A DNA stretch of 64,000 nt, from contig JAALGZ010000006.1 in the NCBI GenBank assembly GCA_015227615.1, positions 248,001 through 312,000 of the forward strand, given 5' to 3'. Both the position numbers and the translations under genes were made by a program. The notes under the pieces were generated by a model. That model ran no database searches, was not told the DNA's origin, and saw nothing but the letters and a program-made list of their open reading frames with translations. Every line of letters starts with the position of its first letter. The stretch's first letter is position 1. The stretch comes from Labyrinthula sp. Ha. Lineage: Eukaryota > Sar > Bigyra > Labyrinthulida > Labyrinthulaceae. Of the stretch, positions 36,680 to 47,479 are shown piece after piece.

Positions 36680-37126
36680 TTATATACTGCCAAGAAGGAC
36701 TTTTTTTATTACCGGGGCATGTATTAGAGCACGTGATTTGTCCCAGAGCCCCGCACGAAACGGAATACAAGTGGAGTAGGAACATAATCCCTGAACACCA
36801 CTTTTGTTTCTATTATTAAGCAATTTCGAGAATTCTTGGTTTGTAGTACATTAACTCGAGTATGTTTTCATCATGGCGCCGCAATAATTATTCGTTAGCG
36901 CCCAAAAAAATTGAAGCGATTGACCTGCAGTTCTTCCATAAGCAAATAGTTTACTGGAGCTCTCCATAAGATAATTATTGTTATTAAGGGCATATAGGTT
37001 GCTTCCTGCGGGCTTTGGCCTTTTTACTGAGTCCAACCTTCCCATTCCAGATTTACCAAGACTGAAGTATTCTGTAAATAAGATAGTTATAGATAGAAGC
37101 TGTCTAAGAGGTTTTGTAGCTTTGAT
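36680..37126 (-). other. Stop-poor 148-codon frame with one internal TAA, unassigned
   Basis: The minus strand holds about 148 codons broken by a single TAA (36851-36853), where a dozen stops would be expected by chance. The first Met lies near 37045. The composition is protein-like (Asn-, Ser- and Gly-rich, then a segment with FRAGLWDKSRALIHAP). A possible 21-nt GT...AG segment spans the stop and would keep the frame, but it is shorter than the introns proven elsewhere in the window. It is either a small gene with a tiny intron or a decayed gene; the family is unknown. Confidence 0.3.
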
Positions 37127-38474
37127 CTAAGCAGGAGATATAAATATATAATTAACCTATTTATCTTTTCTCATCAAGGGAGAATTTAATAGTTAAGAAA
37201 TAATAAAAAAAAGTTACACCTTATTCTGAAAAGCAGTTAGAAAAAAAGAATTTTATTGGAAATACAAATATGTAAAATGTATAGAATACTGAAATTAATC
37301 CTGCGGCGGAAATAAAACTATATATTGCAAGATTTTATTCTGAGCATTATTGTAGGGTATGCAGTAGGATAGTTGGAAATGGACAATTTTCGCCCAAGTT
37401 ATACCTTGAGCTCAGACAAATGAATGTTTTAAGCAGCTTCAGTTATGAATTTTTTCTTTTGCTTTAGCGCAAATATGAAAGTTAAGCTGCAAGTTAAAAC
37501 AAACAATAGTCTACCACGTTTTGCTCAAACATTATCAACAAGAACTGCTTGTACGTTTAAATAAAAATTCCTAACACCTGGTTCTTTTTTTCAGCAAATC
37601 ATTCAAGCAGTCTTAGTTCGAAGAAGCTACATTGAAAGATATTTATTTTAGCCAGGTGGAGTTATAATTTCCATTAGATGGACCCCATTATAGAGTCTTA
37701 ATGTGTACTCTTTGATAACGAGCCAACTTTAGAGAGGAAAAAAGTGACGTTTAATTCACCAGTACAATCTAGGGCTGTATCGTTCATAAGAGTACAAGCT
37801 TTTAAGAAAGAGTTAATCTGCTTCGATTGATTAATTCTAGAAAATATCAGTAAAATTAAGATAAATACATATAGAGAGAGTAGTATAGACAAAGTTTCTT
37901 ATAGCTATTCAAACTAAATCTTCCAAGTAAAGAACGATGCTGTGTGTTGAATTGTTGAAATAAGGTTACAAGAAAATTTTCACTAGAATGTGGTCACTTA
38001 CGTGCTAAGCAATTAAGCCTATTATATTAAAACCTATAGAAGCTTTTTGATGTGTCATAGTTCAAAGTTTTGAGCGTAGGTATGAGGGACAAATAGAATA
38101 TGTTTTAATATTACATACCTGGTTATAGATAGACTTTTCTTAGTATCAGTTCTAGTCATAGCTTTTCGACTACATCCTCGTTTTAAATAGTAATTGCTTC
38201 TTTGAATGAATGCGATAATAAACTCATTTCTGGTGTATCACGGTGTAAATCAAGTAAACAATATAAGAGAAAAAATGAGATTTTCTTTGGAATAGGGGGG
38301 TTAGACATTATCTAATTTTTTACTTAAATCCAAAGATAAGAAATTGGTGTACAATTCTGCGTATGAGCCAGGAAATGCCCACTCGGAGTAAATTATATAT
38401 AAGGATTTTCCCAAGGTGTGCAGACACACCTTGACACGGGTGAAGTGGAAATTGATATGACTCGCCCTGATATG

Positions 38475-38475
<1 letters not shown>

Positions 38476-38546
<71 letters not shown>
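38476..38546. repeat. Compound (CT)24-(TA)12 microsatellite
   Basis: A perfect 48-nt CT run (38476-38523) passes directly into a 24-nt TA run. Open frames across it on both strands are artefacts of the repeat. Confidence 0.95.
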
Positions 38547-41500
38547 CATATATATTTAGAGAGATCTTTTAAGTGTAATTATATATTTTCTACCAGAAAA
38601 AGAGTTAATGTTCATAGGCAAGTTTTTTTCCACTCATGGGATATGTTTTTCTTTGACTTTCGAAGATTAGAGACTCGCTCTGAATCCGTAATGTGTAAAT
38701 TTGCCCCATTGAAAATATTTGGTAGTCTTGTTGGTTCATACTCTTATACTTAATGTTTATCGAAGATTTAAAATTCTTTGTTCTCAAATAGTCAGCGAAA
38801 CTGAACTATGATGATGCAATCAAAATTTTACCAAAGGTTGTTTGGTATAGATTCAGATTTTTTATATTTTGTCCTTTGATTATAGACTTGGTAAAGATAC
38901 TTTCTAGTGAGAAAAGCGGTAATTGCTTATTGCCTTTGAGCTTTTGAAAAATCCATTAAATAGATTTTTTTAGTGCCTGTATAAACTATGGGCTCTAGGG
39001 CAAGTACTTAGTTTAAATGTCTAAAATGACTATGAGAAAGATATAAAAAATGGCAAAATGTATTATTTTCTATAGATAGATATAAAGCAACAGTATATAA
39101 TAACAGATCATTCAGATAAAGGAGAAAGAGATTTGAGCTAAAATCATAATATGTTACCTCGTGAACTAGTAGGTTTTTCTTAAGCAGTGATATATATATA
39201 TTTGCATAAGTTGACTGTACAATATGATTTTTCAGGTTTAAAAATGGGTTAAGAACTAATGTCGACTAAGAATTCGATAAAAATAATTCAACAATATTTT
39301 TGTAAAGCGATAATATTTAATGTTTCTTTGCTTTCTATAAGGTGCCCTAGGTTTGCTTTAGTGTACTACAGACTATTTCGTATGGCTCTTTTTTCGCAAG
39401 AATACTTAATCTTATACATAGTTTTTTCTTTGTAGTTTATCTCTTAGAATAGGCAAATATAAGAGTTTAATTTAATATAGTATCTTATATGAATAGTAAC
39501 TTTTACTTCAACTTTATTCTTGAAGCATTTTCTATAAATGTCTGATGGTGTGGTCTATGTTAGCTGTGGACCGCTGAAAGCTCATATGAACCTTGTACCA
39601 ATTAATTCTTTAAAGTGAGAATTTAAGAATAAGAAAATTTTTAATGACAAGAAGAAAGATAGATATTTTAACTAAACCACTAGTCTGTACTAATTTATGT
39701 CGAATATCCCCGAACACATTAGGTGACATATTAATAATACTACTAATGGAAATATATTTCAAGAATAGGATATTCTGAAGTGGAGAAGTTATTGAATCAG
39801 AAATAACCTTCCAACTGAGTAAATTTAGCTATATCAGACAGAGAGCAAAAATAAGAGAATAAACCTTAAACCTAAGAGAATAGATATGAAAGCTTTTGTA
39901 CTTCGCATTAAGATTCTTAAGAAAAGTTACCTAGTGTCAAAAGGGTAAATCTACTGTGACAGAAAGGTTCGATTATTCCTAAGCTTTAAGCTTAAGGTAT
40001 CACCTTTCTTACATAACAAGAATTATAAACAGTCCATATATTCATTACAAAACTGTGCAAACGATATAGATTTTCTTGAATCAAAGATACCTCTGGCTTC
40101 AACCAAAATCTTCAAATAACCATAAGGTTATCAGAAACATAAGTGCTACCCTAACATGTTTCTTACCGCTATATGTTAGATTAAGACATTGTTGTCACCA
40201 CTAAGTATGTGCTCGTGAAGTTTGCTTTGTATCTATTTTAATCACTTTAACACGAGTTCAGAATAATTAAATAATGTTTCATGGTGGTAAAATTACTCGA
40301 ACTAGACATTTTCTTTATCTGGAGCCAACATATCCACTAGATCTTATGGTTGTATTGACAATGTGGGAAAAGCTCACATATGTATATATAGTTTTGAAAC
40401 AATTTTAGCTTCTAATCCTATTAATGGACATACACCTTTTGTAAAATTTTCTCCTTCTACCTTTTCTCTCTAAATTTGTTTTTTCCCAAGTGAAGTAGTT
40501 TACGTCCAATAGAATGCTTCATCCAATGATTCGCGAGAAGTATACTAAAAAAATACAAAATCCAATCAGCATGCAAGAATAAAAGAGAAAGAAAATGTGG
40601 TCTTCCTGAGGTTTTTTATAAGACCAGGAGAACTAAAAATTTAATTTATGACTTGATATCAACACCATTATATTATCATCAGTGGAACCAATTTCACTAA
40701 GATCCCAGTGAATGAGTGCACAGGAACTAAATTGTAAAACTATCAAACTAAATCAATACATAGTATTTACCGAGAAAGGAAGTTACCTGTTTAGAAAATC
40801 ATGGTTTTGAAAAACAGTGGATTCTGCCCATGGATATATATAAATATTTTGAGTGGGGACAAATATTCTCTCCAACCCAGTTGTTCTTAAAAACTCTACG
40901 TTAACATAAAGATTAGAAGACATCAGTTTATTTTAGCATGTTTGAAATTGGCCTTGGTAATATATACTTAGAAGTACCTCAAAAGATTTCCTTTAAATCA
41001 CAATTTATATTGGATGGAGTATGAGACTCTTTGTCCGTCCTGTATGGGGTATTGGGAAGTCAGACATTCGAAAGTGAGACAGAGTTACTAACAAGTACGA
41101 TAGGCTATAAACGGAACCAATTCAAAGTATTTTCGGTTACCAACAGGTAACTCTAAACAGGAACTGCTGAAAAAAGGCTCTTAAAAGAACCAATGAGTTA
41201 TTAGATACTTACTACAAGTCTTGAAATATACCTTCGTCTTATAACTCTAAGTATCACTACACGTATTGTGTCTTGATTTTATGATTGCATAACTTTCAGT
41301 TAAGTTTTGTCTTTTGTTTTTTGTATTGTCTTAATTAATTTCGTAATTATGTTCATCAATTAATTTCCTAAAGTAGCTATCTACTATTTTAACTATATCA
41401 TTTGATGCTGCTATGTTAATTGAAGAACCGGTTGAATAGTGAACCTACAATGATGGCCTAAAAATTTTCCCTACAATATGTCTATTGAAAAATCATTCTC

Positions 41501-42603
41501 ACTCTGTCCTTTTTGGGTTTCATATAATTACAGCTTATAGAAGTAGTGAGAAATACCACTTAAGGTTCAAGTATACTCTAAGATTTCAATAAGCTACTCC
41601 GCAATTTAGCTTTAACTTTATGTTACGTTCATTTAGATCTATCATGGAGTTCTTACCGCATATTAAATAATACACTACCCTTGTATCACTGACTAGAATA
41701 GTCGTCAATTCTAGTTGAGTTTATATGTTGCAGATTTGGTTGGGTTAAGTGCTGCTCTCTTGAACAGTATATGCTCTCTTGCATCTTTGAGACAGTTTCA
41801 ATTCGTAAATTTCTTTCTGTTGTGGAATATTCCCATAATTAGAAAATATTTTTTTACCAATTTGTGAACCTCAGGAGGGAATAAAGCAAAAGACTTTAAG
41901 ATGGTCTCTTTAACGTTTGCACGAAATTTTGCAGAGCACCTTCATTTATTGAAGATAATTTTTCCAGTAGAGCTTTTATTTATTTGAACTATGTCCAGCA
42001 ACTTTAGATTATCATAGATATGGTTTTTAGCTTGAAGTTATGGAGAGGTTTCTATTCTTGAAACTTTTCTATTTGAACTCCTTCAAAGTTCAAGTACGAC
42101 AATATTCAGTACCACTGTCATCAGATGCAGGGAGTTACTAGGCCATTAGAGAAACCTTGAGTTAAGAAAATCTGTTCTATTTACAGTAATCTAGAATATA
42201 AAAGTAATATTTTGTTTTAACTCTACGCCCTCGGCAATCTTTTGTTCAATGAACAAGAGTCGTTTCTTGAACATATCTATTTTGAATCATAAAGAATCTT
42301 TGAAAGAAGAGCGGAAATTATCTATTACTTTTCTGTCTAAAAAAGTCTACTTATCTCTGGCCATTCATGGTAAACTTAATCTTACTCAATTGAACTAGCT
42401 TTTAACCAATGAACTCCCGTTCAGCACCGTGTAGCTGCAATTTCTTCCTTTGTTTTCCAACGCCAATGCCAAAGGAAAACATAATATATTAATTTCCATA
42501 TCTTTCATAAATATTCAATTTAATCTTCTGAAAGTGAAACTTTAGTTTATTTTTGCAAACAAGTGGAATAAGAAACTAGTATTTATATTCTAATGTCTAC
42601 TCT

Positions 42604-42609
42604 GGCCAT
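42604..42609. promoter_or_regulatory. GGCCAT half-site upstream of aspartoacylase
   Basis: GGCCAT lies 61 nt upstream of the aspartoacylase start. It is the half-site of the dyads near the NDUFS7, SDR and bZIP-like starts. A 6-mer alone is weak evidence. Confidence 0.25.
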
Positions 42610-42670
42610 CTAATTTTTGATCGCATGGGTGCCCAAAATATTTCTGGTGAACATTTGGAAACAAACCATA

Positions 42671-43591
42671 ATGATAAACAAAGTATCTCTTGTGGGTGGA
42701 ACGCATGGAAACGAGCTAATAGGAAAATACTTGATTAAACATTTTCAGAATGATAAATCATTGCTCTCAAAATATGAAAATCAATTTAGCATTATAACTT
42801 ATCTTTCAAATCTTAATGCACTTGAAACATGTCAGCGATATGTTGACACGGATCTAAATCGATGTTTTAGCACCGCAGATTTAAAAAAGAAACCAACAAA
42901 TTACGAAGAAGAAAGAGCTAAAGAAATAAACCTAGCTATTGGACCAAAAGGTAGTGAATTAGCTTCTGATTTTGTTTTTGACTTTCATAACACGACCGCT
43001 GACACAGGTGTACTTCTATGTTTCTCGAAGGATGACAGATTAGCTTTGGAGGTATCTTCATTCATTAAGAAGAAGCATCAAGACATAAAAATAAGTTTCT
43101 GGACAGGAAACGATTCAAACGACTACCCATACCTTCCAAGTATCGGTAAAAGTGGCATGACAGTAGAAGTTGGACCATTGGCTCATGGTACATTTGACTT
43201 TCAAATGTTCCAAAATACAAAAAAGGTCATATTCACTGCACTTGACTACCTAGCTGCTCTTAATGAAAATAATATATCATATACCAGCTGTGAAACAGAA
43301 GTGTTACATCGAGTTGCACCAGTTCCTTTTAGACGAGATTCTCAAGGTGACATTACTGCATTTCCAAATGTTCCAGTTCCTTTAATACAAGAAAAAAGTG
43401 TTCCTCTCTTACGAGACCTGAATGGCAATGTTTTGCATGTAGATCTGAAGGAAGAGTGCGGTTTAACTGAAGATGTTTGGTGTCAAAAACTTGTGCCTTT
43501 GTTTGTTAATGAAGCAGCATACTATGAAAAAGACGTTGCTATGTTTCTCGCCTACAAGAAGATGCATACTGTGAAAATACTTAATTTCTAG
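42671..43591 (+). CDS. ASPA: Aspartoacylase-like zinc carboxypeptidase
   Basis: I chose the ATG at 42671, which gives 306 aa. The frame is open further upstream, but only with a non-ATG codon, and family members begin near this point. The protein aligns along its length with aspartoacylase and aminoacylase-3, which deacetylate N-acetyl-aspartate or related N-acyl amino acids. Zinc and substrate residues are present: GGTHGNE (His12, Glu15), DTDLNR (Arg64), FDFHNTT (His106) and catalytic Glu166 in VEVGP. The conserved C-terminal FVNEAAYYEK is also there. There is no targeting signal, so it is probably cytosolic. The exact substrate cannot be told from sequence. Its stop codon lies 5 nt from the stop of the convergent PH-domain gene. 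Confidence 0.93.
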   Translation: MINKVSLVGGTHGNELIGKYLIKHFQNDKSLLSKYENQFSIITYLSNLNALETCQRYVDTDLNRCFSTADLKKKPTNYEEERAKEINLAIGPKGSELASDFVFDFHNTTADTGVLLCFSKDDRLALEVSSFIKKKHQDIKISFWTGNDSNDYPYLPSIGKSGMTVEVGPLAHGTFDFQMFQNTKKVIFTALDYLAALNENNISYTSCETEVLHRVAPVPFRRDSQGDITAFPNVPVPLIQEKSVPLLRDLNGNVLHVDLKEECGLTEDVWCQKLVPLFVNEAAYYEKDVAMFLAYKKMHTVKILNF

Positions 43592-43596
43592 TGTAG

Positions 43597-44514
43597 TTAG
43601 TTTGTTTTGAGTAATGCACTTATGCTGCATATATCAGCTAAAGCTTCTCGCAGCTTTGCCTTTGTCATTGGAGACTCTTCCTTATTTATTTGAGACTTCA
43701 CGCCCTTTTGAATCTCTTCCAAGTTAGTTTTGATCGATTTTAGTTCTTGCAGTCGACTTAAGATTTTAGTTTCTTCTTCTAGCTTCCACATTAGAGTCAT
43801 TTCTTCAATTAAACTTAGCCTTATAAATGCAAGTTCATCCATGTCTGCTACTTCTTTTCTTATGTTACTTACTTTTTTTTTATGCTTCTTTTTTTCCTTT
43901 GAAATTATCTCCATCCGTTTTAATTTATCTTTTTCAACCTCTTTGAGTTCGAAATTAAGCTTTTGTACTTGACAAAGGCAATCGTTTCGTTTTTTGTTCA
44001 TCCTTTGAGCTTCAGACGCAATCAAAGAAGAAAAAGCTAACTCCTTTATATATTTGTCAAAATTAACAGAGACACTAGATTCAAGTAAGGAAATCCATTC
44101 TTTTGCAAGCTTCTTGTTTTTGGTTTTGAAACTCATGTAAACCATTTCCGTATTTTTTTTTGTCAGACTCAAATCAACTCCAATCTCAAAGTAAAAATTT
44201 TCTCCTTTACTTCCAGATGGAAAAATCTGAGCATTTGATATTGGTAAACATCCCTTGCACTCAAACTGAAACATTTCCACGAGTTTTCCATTTTCTTGTA
44301 CAGGTTTGTACCACAACAGAAAACCATCTTTTAGAATAAAGAACCTTTCTTCCCATGGTGACACTTTTGTTTTCACATTAAATCCTGGTTTCATTCTTCC
44401 CCATCTTCGTAAAAGCACTCCACAGATTTGTATCTTCATTGCAACTCTTTTTTCTACTTGTTTTTGAGAGAAAACGGTTAACCAAAATGTTCTTATTTTT
44501 TCAGACGCTAACAT
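43597..44514 (-). CDS. PH-domain and coiled-coil protein, 305 aa
   Basis: The gene is intronless on the minus strand. Residues about 28-145 look like a pleckstrin-homology domain: an N-terminal G-x-L-x-R-x-G-x-x segment, WEERFFILKDGFLLWYK as strands 2-3, and a C-terminal helix containing AKEWISLLE. PH domains bind phosphoinositides or proteins at membranes. Residues about 155-290 are Lys/Glu-rich with heptad hydrophobics, predicted as one or two coiled coils. A basic loop containing Lys-rich KEKKKHKKKVS lies near 205-215. I know no named protein with this exact arrangement, so the function is only a general membrane or cytoskeletal adaptor (inference). A second Met at residue 26 could be the true start, just before the PH domain. 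Confidence 0.75.
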   Translation of the reverse strand: MLASEKIRTFWLTVFSQKQVEKRVAMKIQICGVLLRRWGRMKPGFNVKTKVSPWEERFFILKDGFLLWYKPVQENGKLVEMFQFECKGCLPISNAQIFPSGSKGENFYFEIGVDLSLTKKNTEMVYMSFKTKNKKLAKEWISLLESSVSVNFDKYIKELAFSSLIASEAQRMNKKRNDCLCQVQKLNFELKEVEKDKLKRMEIISKEKKKHKKKVSNIRKEVADMDELAFIRLSLIEEMTLMWKLEEETKILSRLQELKSIKTNLEEIQKGVKSQINKEESPMTKAKLREALADICSISALLKTN

Positions 44515-44606
44515 CTTTAATTTCAGAGACTAACTCGGAAATAAAAGTTAATATTTTAACTATTGAACTCAAATTAGGATGTTGATGTCTACAGATTAAT
44601 AAAAGC

Positions 44607-44996
44607 TCAGCTAAAGTACAGAGAGCGCTGGTCTATTTTTTGTTTACAAACTTTGCAGATTTCCAAGATTTTAACAGAGCAGCTCACGCACAATTTATGG
44701 TTACAAGGAAAGAATATTACAGGATGTTTTGAAGTATGATCAAATTCTTCCTTACAGCTTGGACAGCAGCTTAGCTGTTCGAAGCTCATCACACTTGAAT
44801 CTGTAGTCGAGTCTTTACTTCTCTCCTGCGGGCCTTGTGGGGAGCTTCCCTTCTTTCTTCGGGGACTATCTTCGTATCTTGATTGCTCATTAGTATGGGA
44901 ATTTTCATAATATGTCGAGTAGATGAACCAAACGCCTCCAATTATGACAGCAAGAGACATCGGCATGAATCTTGTCCAAAATGTCATCGTCTTCAA
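44607..44996 (-). CDS. Membrane-anchored RING finger protein, 129 aa
   Basis: This small intronless gene ends in TGA. Residues about 12-27 form a hydrophobic membrane segment. A Ser/Lys/Glu-rich linker (30-70) and a C-terminal RING-type zinc finger follow. Ligands are visible in C3HC4 order: Cys78, Cys81, Cys98, His100, Cys103, Cys106, Cys114 and Cys117. The motif PCNHKLCVSC is typical of RING E3 ubiquitin ligases, and the short form resembles membrane RINGs of mitochondria or ER. The membrane location and E3 activity are inferred. It starts 70 nt from the divergent UQCC5-like gene, so the two probably share a promoter. A RING that ends almost at the C terminus recalls the MUL1/IAP-like group. 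Confidence 0.82.
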   Translation of the reverse strand: MKTMTFWTRFMPMSLAVIIGGVWFIYSTYYENSHTNEQSRYEDSPRRKKGSSPQGPQERSKDSTTDSSVMSFEQLSCCPSCKEEFDHTSKHPVIFFPCNHKLCVSCSVKILEICKVCKQKIDQRSLYFS

Positions 44997-45066
44997 CTTT
45001 CTTTCTTTTGTTTATCGAAAAATGATTGGTTGGAATATATAAAGTAACCAATGAAAACAAAAGCCA
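44997..45066. promoter_or_regulatory. Bidirectional promoter between the RING and UQCC5-like genes
   Basis: Only 70 nt separate the two start codons. The interval has a minus-oriented CCAAT box (ATTGG, 45025-45029), a TATATAAA (45036-45043), a plus-oriented CCAAT (45048-45052), and another CCAAT overlapping the plus start (45064-45068). CCAAT boxes are frequent in compact eukaryotic promoters. The assignment is by position and motif only. Confidence 0.5.
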
Positions 45067-45290
45067 ATGATTTTGGATCAGGTGACAAGAAAAGGATTGA
45101 GAATTATCCTTCCAGTGAGTTTTGCTTTAGGGGCAGGAATGGAGCTCTTTATGATCAAAGTTGCTGTTGGTGGTAGAACTTTTTGTACTGTTTATTCTGT
45201 GTTTATTGAACAGATGACGTTGCTGTTGAAAAAGAGCTCGAAAGGATGGAGGCAAGAAATTATAATAAACTAAATGAAGAGCAGAGGTAA
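45067..45290 (+). CDS. UQCC5: UQCC5/SMIM4-like complex III assembly factor, 64 aa, one 29-nt intron
   Basis: The exons are 45067-45184 and 45214-45290. A 29-nt intron (45185-45213, GT...AG, phase 1) splits the codon for Tyr40, and the product has 64 aa. Human SMIM4/UQCC5 (about 70 aa) is a small mitochondrial inner-membrane protein needed for early complex III (cytochrome b) assembly. The match covers the membrane segment and what follows: LPVSFALGAGMELFMIKVAVG (about 15-35) and then RTFYDV (37-42), where human has a near-identical GGTMEWIMIKVRVG...TFYDV pattern. The rest is a charged, Glu/Arg/Asn-rich helix. Only the spliced form restores TFYDV, which supports both the gene and the intron. 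Unspliced translation gives a different, shorter tail. It is divergent with the RING gene. Confidence 0.82.
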
Positions 45291-46379
45291 TGGTCCATAA
45301 AAAAAGGAGCAGTAATCGAGTCCTAAAGTTAATAGCTATTTTATTTATCAAAATACTGCCAAGGTTACAGTTGCTGTCTTTAGTTAGAAAGTAGTTGTTT
45401 ATAGAGGTAGGAAATTGCAAGAGAACCTAACTTCTTACAACTTTTTTGTTGAGAAGCAGATACGAATAATAATAACGGGACTCAAAGGTAATAGCTTCTA
45501 TGAGACTTAAACAATATACATTTTGTGCCTTTGGCTTTATATTGAAAACTTATTCTATGCAGTATTCTCGTCTGAGTTTGTCTTCTCAAGATATGAAATA
45601 TTGAACTCTGAAAAGTTAGATAAAATTCAACATTTACTTCCTATTTTTATCATTGCATATATACTCCTGTGCTGAGTTACTTTTATTTTTGAAAATCTTC
45701 ACGAAGAAACAAAGAAGTACTTTAAGTGAGGTTCAAATAGCGATAAACAGAAAGGACAAAGGTATGTTGAAACTCTTACTACCGCTCCTTTCAATGCTTA
45801 CATTACACAACTTTGCTAAGAGTGTGTCTTGACACTTATTTCGAATCGTTTCAGTGGACTTTCCTGAACATTTTAACCACAGTGCGCCCAGCTAGTTCTC
45901 GATTTAATTATTTAGTGTCTTTTAAAATAACAGAAATGAATTTCATTAATACGTTTTTTTTTAATGAAACAGAGTTTTTATACTTAGAAGAAGTAATATT
46001 AAAAAAATCAACAGTGTATTTCAACTAAGAGCGATTTCGTGGAAGCTCAACGTTCGCCGTATTAACCGGAAAAGTGTTCTTATTCCCGGATCGGACTTCG
46101 AAATGTGTAGATAAATCCGTGTGGCATAAACTTTGAATTTTGGACTATAATAAAAACAGTATAGTTGGAAAGCTATGAAAGATATATGTTTGTCAGATAC
46201 TTGTATGAAATACCCAGGACAGTGAAAAACAGCATAAAGAGAAAGTGGCAAAACAAATATAAAACCAAAGAAAAAGATGACAACTGAAACTTTCGGAAAT
46301 GAGGAAGTGATTAAAATGACATATTTTCTTATAGAGGCAGGGAGCTTACTTTTTGATATGCAGTTGGTTTGAGTGAAGG
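45291..46379. other. Intergenic region, no gene supported
   Basis: This is 1.1 kb between the UQCC5-like gene and the aldo-keto reductase pseudogene. Several 60-75 codon frames occur on both strands, but they lack conserved motifs, and I treat them as chance. The right end may contain unrecognisable N-terminal remains of the pseudogene. Confidence 0.4.
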
Positions 46380-47252
46380 AAGTCGTTTGTGACTAGAATT
46401 TGATCCTGGAGTATATCATTCGGATACTGCCCAGCTCTATAGGTTAACAAAACCTGATAGAATAACAGAATATAAGAACAAACTTAGTTGACAAGTTTTT
46501 AAGAAGTTTGACTGTAGAAGAAAGAAAGGATTTTACAGTACCAACCAACTTTCTTCAAGCAACAGATCAAATGCAACTTCTTACAGATTCTGGTTAAGAG
46601 AGTATTGTATGTATTTGTGACATTACTTTGAAAAGAGTTTATGTTGATTCAATTGACTTGTACTATAGTCACCGAATCTAGCCTGAATCTGTGTCCATGG
46701 AAGTTTGGATGGTTGGGAAGCTATAAGACTCTTGGGTCAAGGAAAGATGAAGACAACTGGACTCAGTGAAATAAGTGCGGGTGTCATTCAGGTAGCTCAT
46801 GACATTCATTGCATTTCCGGTATCCATCAGTAATGGAGTTTGCTTTCAAGAGAACAGGCAAAGGAGTTAGTTCTTTTGTGTAACCAACTTAGAAGTGTCG
46901 TCATTACTTACTCTCCAATCCGCAGTGGTGTTCTTGTTGAAAAATTGAAGAATGGGAAACCAACTGGATTTAGAGCAAGTGCGTCCTACATAACTGGGGA
47001 AAATGCAAAAAGAAGCAAATTTTACTTGATCAAATTAAGGATCTAGCAGCTGCGAAGGGCTCTTATGTAAATCATCTTTGTCTGACATGATTGATCTACA
47101 AAGGAGCTGCTCGTTTTCTAAGATTAGCAAAACCTCATCACATTGCCAGTAACTGTGACAGTAATAGGGTTAACTTAACTGAGGAGGATGAGAGAATTGC
47201 GGATGTCATTGGAGACCTTGTTAGTGGCTTGACAGGCTCTGAAGCTTATTAG
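46380..47252 (+). pseudogene. Aldo-keto reductase pseudogene (YakC/AKR13-like)
   Basis: Pieces on the plus strand match an NADPH-dependent aldo-keto reductase in order. They are a D-T-A-x-L-Y segment (near 46422, compare FDTAxxYG), SLKRVYVDSIDLYYSHR (near 46630-46680), GLSEISAGVI...AH (near 46758-46800, compare GLSExSxxTIRRAH), a WSLxSRE segment, TYSPIRSGVL (near 46907, compare AYSPLGRGFL), DQIKDLAAAKG (about 47023), and the end LTEEDERIADV (about 47170-47210) with a final stop at 47250-47252. Several in-frame stops (for instance directly after the HR of the catalytic DLYYSHR segment, and just before WSL) and at least two frame changes interrupt it. The copy is therefore dead, and the stop positions do not fit tiny introns. 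No intact parent is in the window. Confidence 0.87.
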
Positions 47253-47479
47253 TGTGTTACCTTGGATGATTTACTTTCTCGCTGTTGAAGTGAGAAAAAT
47301 GTTTAATTGCAATTGAACATAGAATTTTTTCTTTTTACCATAGAACCTGTAATCTTCTATATTTCTAAGTAAATTCTAGAAAAAAAAATCTAACTGCGCA
47401 CAAATCTTCAACGTTTTATGTAATGGAGATAAAAACAGTACAGATAACTGTACCTAAGAGTATGGGAAACTAGAGATGC

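Larger units (their letters stand above)
36251..42670. other. Gene-poor desert
   Basis: This is 6.4 kb without an intact gene. It contains the 36297-36319 palindrome, a coding-like minus frame (36680-37126) and a compound CT/TA microsatellite (38476-38546). The rest is AT-rich with frequent stops. Confidence 0.5.

Noticed and set aside
38301-38753. Open frames of 82 and 111 codons over the CT/TA repeat
   Set aside because: They are produced by the dinucleotide run, which has no stops on either strand, and show no other protein signal.
42617-42670. Upstream extension of aspartoacylase by 18 codons
   Set aside because: The extension begins with TTG, not ATG, and family members start at the residues encoded from 42671.
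45127-45420. 97-codon minus-strand frame
   Set aside because: It is the antisense shadow of the UQCC5-like gene and its flank.
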